From positions 104,581,587 to 104,645,586 of the forward strand of contig CM043964.1 of assembly GCA_014529385.2 (NCBI GenBank): 64,000 nucleotides of DNA, written 5' to 3'. A program made the translations under genes and the position numbers. Below, piece by piece: positions 59,193 through 64,000 of the stretch. The stretch is from Adiantum capillus-veneris. Its lineage: Eukaryota > Streptophyta > Polypodiopsida > Polypodiales > Pteridaceae. The notes beneath the pieces were generated by a model that saw nothing but the letters and a program-made list of their open reading frames with translations, made no database searches and had not been told where the DNA came from. Within the stretch, counting starts at the first letter, position 1. Every line of letters starts with the position of its first letter.

Positions 59193-59700
59193 CTATGATC
59201 CATGAAAATCATAATTGATGACAAACTTCTGTCCTTCACATCCATGCTCCGAGCTGTAGCATCTGTTTCTGTCATTATAGGTGTATTTCTAGATCTAAAT
59301 TCAGTAATAACCCAATCTTGTTTAGCTTGACTCTTATCATTATGGATAGATAAAGCTACATCCATCACTTGCTCCAGCAAATCTGTCAATTCTGAGTATG
59401 ACACATTCTTAGAAACAACTTCTACAATCTCTAGAATTGAATGATTGGCTTTTGTATCTTGTGAGCCAATGAAAACTTTGTAAGGATTTTGTAGAAAATG
59501 ACTGGCTAAACCTTCAACTTCTTTAGGCCAAGTTGAACTTCAATACAAAGTTTGTCTGTCAAGCCGAAATAGGGAGATAATTTTTCTTATTTGAGGTTCA
59601 AAACCCATGACTAGCATTTAATCTGCCTCCGCAAGGAGAAGCTATGTAACCTTGCAAAGGTTGGTTTGTCTACCATTTAACTTCAAGAGTTCCAATTCAC
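59193..59700 (-). pseudogene. Degenerate DEAD-box RNA helicase copy, intronless
   Basis: A minus-strand stretch reads in one frame as the middle of a plant DEAD-box ATP-dependent RNA helicase (DDX5/RH20-like by recollection). In order: 'TNLCKVT', motif II as L-A-E-A-D (normally L-D-E-A-D), 'MGFEPQIRKII', 'RQTLY', motif III region S-S-T, 'WPKEVE', 'FLQNPYKVFIGS', 'KANHSI', 'LTDLLEQVMD'. Then come 'LSIHNDKSQAKQDWV', 'PIM.ETDATARSMDVKD' (motif V) and, after a one-base shift, 'FVINYDFHGS'. In-frame stops stand for a Tyr, an Arg and a Trp. About 27 residues between 'VMD' and 'LSIH' are missing. No introns interrupt it, so it looks like a processed copy. It abuts an LTR polypurine tract, which suggests capture by a retroelement. 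Confidence 0.85.
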
Positions 59701-59809
59701 CTTTTTGGTAGAAGAGAGTACCCAGGCTACCCTCGCAGGTTTACTCCCTTTTAAAGAAGCTCCTGTTTTGGTTAAAGAAGAGGTGGTGTAAAAGAAGTAA
59801 GTCAAGACT

Positions 59810-60632
59810 CTTGCCATATCTGATGCTTCATTGTTATATTTTGATGTATCTTATCGAAGAAGTCATGATACTACTTCTGGAGGATTGTCATTTATGATGC
59901 ACAAGGAAAACCTGTAAGGAAACAAGGGCTAAAAATTGATGCAAAAAGTAACAATGAAGCAGAGTACATGGCTCTTGAAGGTGGCATCTATTTATAGTAC
60001 GCCTAGAAATCAAAGGAGATGCCTTGCTGGTTGTGAAGCAAGTATTGGGAGTATGGAAGAAGAAGAATCCTAAACTAAAAAATGTATTCTTTAAGTTGAA
60101 ATTGCTACTCAAAAATTTTGAAGCATGGAGTTTGCAACATATTAAAAGGTCTCAAAATGAAATTAAGTATTGCGTCCTGTGCCTTGAAAAGAGGAAATCT
60201 ACAAGATTTTGAAGGAAATCATAAGGGATCTTGTGGAGGTCATTTTGCCATGAATATTACTGCATAAAATTTTGGAAGAGGATTATGTATGGCCAAGTAT
60301 TCAGTGGGATGTTAACCATTGGTGCAAGTCTTGTTTGTCTTGTCAACAAATGGGAAGAGAATTTTGATGTTGGAATTACGAAAGACAATTCTAGCTTTTG
60401 ATGTGTTTGAAAAATGGGGTCTTGATGCTATTGGACCCTTACCCATGACTAGTAAAAGGAATTCTTACATCTTGACATTAGTGGATTATTTATCACGTTG
60501 GGCATAAGCCATAGCTGTCAAACAGATTACTAGTAAGGAAATGGGAAAGTTTGTATATGAGCATATATGCTGCAAATTTGGTGTGCCACTAGCATTACTT
60601 TATAATAGAGGATCGGGATTTAGAGGAGAGTG
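59810..60632 (+). pseudogene. Tat-type Gypsy fragment: second RNase H and integrase
   Basis: Plus strand, several frames. 'YFDVSYRRSHD' (~59837-59868) and 'SNNEAEYMAL' (~59948-59977), then 'KGDALLVVKQV' (~60013-60045) mark the archaeal-like RNase H. Integrase follows: 'GSCGGHF' (~60230), 'HWCKSCLSCQ' (~60318-60347), 'KWGLDAIGPL' (~60412-60440, first D), and 'LLYNRGSGF' (~60597-60622), where the second catalytic Asp has become Asn. Stops and shifts abound. The fragment ends at ~60632, where a TGTAAGG-starting sequence takes over. Confidence 0.83.
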
Positions 60633-61619
60633 TAAGGTCTCCACCTTTTCTAGCTTCCGGTAATAAACCCAAAGCTTTAAGAGAAAGCATTGGTCATACA
60701 AACACGTAAAAACACTATCTCAAAAACAATTAAAAATGGTAGTTCTGGAATCTTAAGCCCAACAAACCCAGAGCTAGAAGTTTTTCAAAATTAAGTTCAG
60801 TAGAAACAAGCCCCGCTATTCCCTCCGGAAGATTCAATGTAAATTAATTTATTAAGAAAAAATGGATGGTTGCAGTAATCATTTAAGCATAGACTTTTAC
60901 TAAGGCCTCCCATATATTTTATGGATATCTACCAACTAATCAAAAAACATGCCAAAATTTAGCAGATTTGATTTTTAAAGCAAGCAGGTGATGGGACGGA
61001 TCATCACTGACCTATCAGAGATAAAATTAGCAATAGGGGATGCTAGGAGAGCTATAGGGCTGCCTTGGGATGCAAGCTACTGCCATTTCGCGCCTCTGAG
61101 TGCCTAGAAACCTATATATAGGACCTTTGTTTCATAATTCTCACTCAAACTCGGAGTCCAAGCCATCTCTCTCTCGCATAGGGAGAAAATCTATCCAAAA
61201 ATCACTAGAGAGAAAACATCTAGGTGATTATCCACGGTAATCAACCTAATTCCTTTTTAATTAGCAAAATTATGCTAATTTATCTCTGTTTTATTAATTA
61301 ATATATTTAATTAAGAAAAATAAACTTCTTTACATTATAAATTACTCTCTTAACTCTTAATGTTTTGCTGATTACCTAAATTAAGATTAGGAATATTAAT
61401 TTAATAAATTATTGAACCATATTAGAGATCAAATTAATATATTTAGTCTTAAATTAGGGATAATTATACTAGTTAAACTTAGATTAGTATAAGATAATTA
61501 TCAAACCTATATTAAACTAGGAAAATTATATCATAATTTTTTATTAGTTTTTAAAATTAACTAAAAAAAATTACTTGTTTTTAAATTAAAAACATAGAGA
61601 ATCTACTCAATGAATTCAA
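60633..61619 (+). other. LTR-like promoter region and AT-rich sequence
   Basis: Starts TGTAAGGTCTCC right at the broken integrase. It has a palindromic TATA box CCTATATATAGG (61111-61122) followed by 'ctcactcaaactcggagtcc', a layout like plant LTR U3/R. After ~61240 it becomes very AT-rich. The end of the putative LTR and a PBS were not found. Confidence 0.4.
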
Positions 61620-62540
61620 ATATTCTTAAGTTAATTATCACACTTTGGAAACAATGTTAGAAACATAGGGTAAAATAATCATTCACAAATAATTCATCTA
61701 GGTATTTAACTAAGCTAAAATTATCTATTTTGAGCCACAAATCAAAGTGGGAAACTAGTAAAATTGGTTAGATTATTATATGTTATTTATCAAAGCTATT
61801 GTACATTGTAATTAAGTTGTGATAATTATCTTAAGATCAGAAAATTAATTCATCTCTTTTCTAAGCCAAAATATACTAATTTTAGCTAAAAATTAAAAAG
61901 TGGAGATTAGTAAAACAAGGTAGATAATTATGTGCTATTTATCATAGTTATTCTACATTACAATTAAGTCGTGAAAATTAGCTTAAGGTCAAATTATTAT
62001 TCTATATATTTTTCTAAGTCAAAACAGAGTAATTCTATGTGAAATTAAAAGAGATATATTAGTAAAACAAGTTTGATAACTATGGGCTATTTATCAATGC
62101 TAGTTTACATTGTAATAACACAATGGTAGTTATCTTAAGGGCGAAAAATTAATTTAGCTATTTTTCTAAGCCAAAATAGACTGATTCTAGCTAAAATAAA
62201 AAAGGGGAATTTAGTAAATCAAGTTAGATAATTATGTCCTATTTATCAGTTGCTATATTTTTCTTAATGTCACAAAATTAATTTATTTAATTATTTAAGT
62301 CAAAATAGATAAACTTTAGCTAAAAATAAAGGAAGAAAACTAGTTAACCAAACTAGATAATTATGTCCTATCTATCAGAGTTAGTATACATCTTAAGTGT
62401 GCCAATATAATTAGCTTAATACTAGAAATTAATCTAACCATTTATTTTAGCCTAAACAGACTAATTTTCATTGAAAATGAAAGAAAAAAATTAGATAGCT
62501 AATTTTGATATTTACATGGTAATTACCATAGTTAGGAGAT
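61620..62540. repeat. AT-rich tandem array, ~150-bp degenerate unit
   Basis: Five to six units marked by 'gataattatg.ccTATTTATCa' and the following 'taagccaaaataga.taattttagctaaaa.taaa': TATTTATC-type marks at about 61784, 61936, 62089, 62239 and 62368, with a weaker one near 62520. Spacings are about 152, 153, 150 and 129. Copies are diverged (perhaps 70-80% by eye). Confidence 0.75.
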
Positions 62541-63080
62541 ACCACTATCTACATGTGATAAATATGTTATAATTAGTTAGTCAGTTGAAGTAGTTATAAT
62601 TGATAAAAAATCCTATTTTCATCTAAAGATTCATTAGGATAAGTAGAATTTACGATCAAAATGTTTTAGCAAAATTACGAAAAGAGTAAACCAATTATAT
62701 AAAGCTGAAGAAATACAATATTTATGAGAAAATGAATATAATAAGTATTAAGCTTCAAATAAGCAGATTTCAAGCTTAAAATAGATGGACAAGTTAGAAA
62801 AAAGATGTAGAAATTTATAAGAAAATTAAGAGAGATGAGAAAACCCTTAAGGAAGCAATGGACAAGTTATCTTACTTATATAAGTAGATAAGAAATTACT
62901 TGGTCAACAAATTACCATCTAGGACTACAAATTTAACCTTGATTGGGTTAAGAAGAAGAATTAGATTGAATACGAAGGTTAAGTCAAGTTTTTGGATAAT
63001 AATTCATGGCACTAAAAAGAATAGAATGTTAACGGAACATAGGAATGGCTTTGCATGGTCATAGAAAGACCTCAAGGGGG
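62541..63080. other. No recognised gene
   Basis: AT-rich sequence between the tandem array and the RT fragment. No motif seen. Confidence 0.45.
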
Positions 63081-63613
63081 TGGATCCTACCTGTCTACCA
63101 GCACACTATCCTTATGAGAGATGATGCTAAGTCAAGTAGACAAAGACCATACACCTATAATGAGATATTTGCCAAAAATATCAAGGAAAAATTTAAGAAA
63201 GTCAAAGAGACTGAGAGCATCTGTAAAATAGAACATATTGATTGGGTATCACCAATTGTCGTGGTGCCTATCAATAATGGAAAAATCAGAGTGTGTGTAA
63301 ACCTCAAGAAGGTGAATGGAACCACTATACGAGATGGCTATCCTCTTCCTACCATAGATCATGTGCTAAAACAAGTAGTTGGCAAAGGCTAATAGTTTTT
63401 TGGCTGGCTTCTATGGTTACAACCAACTGACTATAGATCCCAAAGTTCAGCATAAAACCGATGTCACCACAAAATGGGAAATTTCTACTTATTGAGTCAT
63501 GATTTTTGGTTTGACCAATGCACCAATGATATTCCAAAGCTTAATAGCCCATGCTTCTAAGAAATATCTACAAAATTTCTTTAAAGTATACATGGAAAAT
63601 CTTTGTGTGCGCT
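63081..63613 (+). pseudogene. Gypsy reverse transcriptase fragment
   Basis: Plus strand. 'RDDAKSSRQRPYTYNEIF' (~63117-63170), 'WVSPIVVVP..NGKIRVCVNLKKVN' (~63244-63318), 'DGYPLPTIDHVL', then after a stop and shift (63390) 'QLTIDPKVQHKTDV' (~63424), 'FGLTNAPMIFQ' (~63505) and 'KVYMENLC' (~63586-63609). The catalytic Y-x-D-D box reads Y-M-E-N, so both Asp are gone. The 5' half keeps a 115-codon open frame (63045-63392). It is cut off at ~63613 by C-rich sequence. Confidence 0.88.
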
Positions 63614-64000
63614 GACATCCAAGATCGAATGCTACTCGCTGCTGCTTGAGCCCTCCCCCCACCTTTGCGTATCCCCCCCCTCCTGCTCCCTGCACAGCCC
63701 ATACCTCTGCTTGTGCCCGCGCTGCCCATACCCTGTGTGAACATCCCCCTCCTCCCTCGCTGCTCCTGCCTATAACCCAGCGCGCTGCCCCTGCCGATAC
63801 TACCCCCGCTACCCTCCTGCCACTACCTACCCTCGCTGCCCCCCACCAAACACCGCCTGCGCTGTCCCGTTGTCCCGCCCCTGCTCACCCATTGCTTATC
63901 CTCCCTCAATCGTCCCCCCATCCGCTTGCCCGCCCCTTTTCTCCTGTTTTGCTTTGCCTCCCCCCATGCATCCCCCCTTTTTTGCTCGCAGGAGGCTGTT
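63614..64000. other. C-rich low-complexity sequence
   Basis: A sharp change to strongly C/T-rich, GC-rich sequence full of degenerate 'ctgcccctgcc' and 'ccctccccc' units, extending beyond the window edge. No frame with recognisable content. Confidence 0.6.

Noticed and set aside
61620-62540. CRISPR array
   Set aside because: The units are ~150 bp, degenerate and without unique spacers between identical short repeats, in a plant genome context.

Overview
This window looks like intergenic sequence from a large, transposon-rich land-plant nuclear genome. The evidence is plant-type LTR retrotransposons of both superfamilies, including Ty3/Gypsy elements of Tat type with a second, archaeal-like RNase H. 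There are also initiator-Met-tRNA primer sites, a receptor-like cytoplasmic kinase fragment with short GT-AG introns, and long (GA/CT)n tracts. The general character suggests a fern, lycophyte or gymnosperm rather than a compact angiosperm genome, but that is only an impression. No complete host gene, tRNA, rRNA or CRISPR array was recognised. Coordinates of repeat ends were read by eye.

Left part (1-12545): mostly non-coding. It holds a (GA)n tract, a minus-strand Copia gag remnant with its 5' LTR (5490-6779), a stretch with repeated exon-like motifs (6780-8300), and a complete non-autonomous LTR element with 155-bp LTRs (9620-12332).

Central part (12546-56450): one Tat-type Gypsy element (element C, plus strand) split into three pieces by nested insertions. 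A Copia element with an open 1481-codon gag-pol frame (16805-22543, 5-bp TSD GACTT) lies inside its RT/RNase H region. A 29-kb insertion (23508-52647, 4-bp TSD GCGT) lies inside its integrase. The ends of that insertion are a diverged LTR of the same family in the opposite orientation (F). Between the F ends sit a receptor-like cytoplasmic kinase fragment (24559-25797) and a minus-strand Gypsy element B (28551-50917) with 2-kb LTRs. B is in turn interrupted in its integrase by a fuller Tat-type Gypsy element E (31636-40847, 4-bp TSD CCAT). For the Copia, F and E insertions, the disrupted host reading frame resumes when one TSD copy and the insert are removed. A chimeric block at 41887-45020 repeats the B-LTR/F-LTR junction found at 50141-52647 and replaces most of B's reverse transcriptase.

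Right part (56451-64000): decayed sequence. It holds an LTR (58692-59069) directly followed by a degenerate DEAD-box RNA helicase copy (59193-59700), a Tat-type RNase H/integrase fragment (59810-60632), an LTR-like promoter region, an AT-rich ~150-bp tandem array (61620-62540), a Gypsy RT fragment (63081-63613) and a C-rich low-complexity end.

The most unusual points are: a family of ~70-codon ORFs found as an ATGA-coupled tandem pair inside both LTRs of B and as a related single ORF in the leader of E; 4-bp rather than 5-bp target duplications for the Tat-type elements; the two host-gene fragments (kinase, helicase) placed against LTRs; and the duplicated B/F junction.
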